From Burkholderiales bacterium UBA4615 (GTDB taxonomy: Bacteria > Pseudomonadota > Gammaproteobacteria > Burkholderiales > Burkholderiaceae_E): DNA of 5,324 nucleotides. Shown in pieces: positions 4,477 to 5,324 of this stretch. Location: NCBI GenBank assembly GCA_002386465.1, contig DGIT01000014.1, positions 52,207-57,530 of the forward strand, in the 5' to 3' direction. The notes beneath the pieces are model-generated. The model searched no databases and was not told the origin of the DNA. It was given only the letters and a program-made list of their open reading frames with translations. The position numbers and the translations under genes were made by a program. Within the stretch, counting starts at the first letter, position 1; every line of letters starts with the position of its first letter.

Positions 4477-5324
4477 TCAATCCCGATTGCTGCGCTGCAA
4501 CCAAGACGAAAAACGAACGATACCGTAAAGCACGGCGCTTGCCATCAGCACAAGGAGGTAGGCCAGAGGGTCAAGCTTGCGTCCGACACTGAACAGAGCG
4601 ATTCCCGTACACGCCATCATCCACAGGCCATAGGCCAGCGCGGTGTTGCGATGCCCCCAGCCGCTCAGGTTCAGCCGCTGGTAGACATGGTCACGGTGGG
4701 CCTGCCAGACGCGCTGGCGGCGCCAGATCCGGTCAGCCAGCGTGAGCGACGCATCGAAGATGAACGGGAAAAAGGCCAGCACCGGGAAAGGCGCGGTCCA
4801 GAGCCCCCGATGCACGCCCCAGGCTCCAATGCCGCCTGCCATTGCGCCCAGCGCGGTGGACCCTGCGTCCCCCATGAAAATCCTAGCGGGCGGCCAGTTA
4901 AAGACCAGAAAACCGAGTGCACCACCTGCCAGTGCGGCGCAGGTGCAGGCTAGGCCTGCGTCCCCTCCGACATGAGCGGCCAGCGCCATCGCGCCAAAGC
5001 CAAAGCAGGCTTGCATCCCGGCCAGGCCGTCCGAGCCGTCCATGAAGTTGTAGAGGTTGATCATCCAGGCGAGCGCAACAGCTAGAACAAATGCCAAGGT
5101 CCAAGGCGCGTCAGGCAATGCCGCCCAGGCCATCAAGGCGCCTGCGGCAAGATGTACGGGTAAGCGGACGGCCGCCGAGACGCTTCGCAGATCGTCGAGC
5201 AGCGAAATCCCGACGACCAGCAGGAGAGCACACCAGACCGACCACGGCAGGCTCGTGCCGGTCATGAGCTTGCTGGCCAGCAGCCCCGCCAGGATACCCA
5301 GGCCGCCGATGCGGGGCACGGCAT
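4477..5324 (-). CDS. Polyprenyl-phosphate glycosyl-1-phosphate transferase, WecA/WbpL type (5' end outside window)
   Basis: About 282 codons of a multi-pass membrane protein of the MraY/WecA superfamily (glycosyltransferase family 4). The frame is open through the window edge: upstream of VPRIGGLGIL it continues with Ala, and family members have roughly 45-60 more residues before this motif, so the true start is off the window. Motifs in order, numbered from the Val codon at 5319: PRIGGLGI at 2-9, the metal-linked LLDDLRS at 40-46, NFMDGSDGLAG at 91-101, RIFMGDAGS at 146-154, FDAS at 188-191 and the cytoplasmic HRDHVYQRL at 208-216, separated by hydrophobic helices. By family it transfers a HexNAc-1-phosphate from a UDP-sugar to undecaprenyl phosphate, starting O-antigen or capsule repeat-unit synthesis on the cytoplasmic face. 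The neighbouring dehydratase suggests a 6-deoxy-HexNAc (WbpL-like) or GlcNAc substrate. The HRDHxYQRL form points to WecA/WbpL rather than MraY. The dehydratase gene starts 16 bases after its stop, indicating one transcript. Confidence 0.9.
   Translation of the reverse strand, partial: AVPRIGGLGILAGLLASKLMTGTSLPWSVWCALLLVVGISLLDDLRSVSAAVRLPVHLAAGALMAWAALPDAPWTLAFVLAVALAWMINLYNFMDGSDGLAGMQACFGFGAMALAAHVGGDAGLACTCAALAGGALGFLVFNWPPARIFMGDAGSTALGAMAGGIGAWGVHRGLWTAPFPVLAFFPFIFDASLTLADRIWRRQRVWQAHRDHVYQRLNLSGWGHRNTALAYGLWMMACTGIALFSVGRKLDPLAYLLVLMASAVLYGIVRFSSWLQRSNRD

Noticed and set aside
5317..5319. GTG at 5319 as the start of the WecA/WbpL-type gene
   Set aside because: This codon encodes the Val before PRIGGLGI, an internal family motif. 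The frame continues open to the window edge, so the gene is simply cut by the window.

Overview
This window looks like part of a proteobacterial chromosome, most likely a betaproteobacterium of the order Burkholderiales (a Comamonadaceae-like organism). That is an inference from three things: GC-rich coding sequence with GC-rich third positions, a close match in motif layout to proteobacterial ApaH and MazEF, and the order initiating glycosyltransferase > nucleotide-sugar 4,6-dehydratase > apaH at the edge of a surface-polysaccharide locus. No rRNA, tRNA, CRISPR, insertion sequence or transposase was seen.

Left part (1-1536, plus strand): two toxin-antitoxin (TA) operons in tandem. The first is a very recognisable mazEF pair (41-283 and 283-624), with stop and start overlapping in TGATG. 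After a 244-base gap without a convincing gene comes a second pair (869-1126 and 1123-1536): an AbrB/SpoVT-fold antitoxin and a PIN-domain ribonuclease toxin that starts at TTG inside the antitoxin stop (TTGA). The last 80 bases of the gap are AT-rich (26 G+C in 791-870) and carry a promoter-like -10, a small inverted repeat and a ribosome binding site for the second operon.

Right part (1577-5324, minus strand): three co-directional genes read from the right edge inwards. They are a WecA/WbpL-type polyprenyl-phosphate glycosyl-1-phosphate transferase (its 5' end lies outside the window), a 675-residue membrane-bound PglF/WbpM/CapD-type UDP-N-acetylhexosamine 4,6-dehydratase, and apaH, the symmetrical diadenosine tetraphosphatase. 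The first two belong together: the dehydratase makes the 4-keto-6-deoxy sugar nucleotide from which rare amino sugars are made, and the transferase loads the first sugar phosphate onto undecaprenyl phosphate to begin an O-antigen or capsule repeat unit. apaH follows 37 bases behind the dehydratase and is probably co-transcribed, although it has no polysaccharide role.

The TA block converges on this operon. Only 40 bases separate the PIN toxin stop from the apaH stop, and no clear intrinsic terminator is visible between them. All genes belong to known families, and I do not see an undescribed system. The points most worth a second look are a natural Ala at MazF position 24 (Glu in E. coli MazF), the TTG start of the PIN toxin, the long low-complexity tail of the dehydratase, a pyrimidine-rich leader without Shine-Dalgarno before apaH, a GGGCCC palindrome at the dehydratase start, and a possible oxidoreductase-like relic just after mazF.
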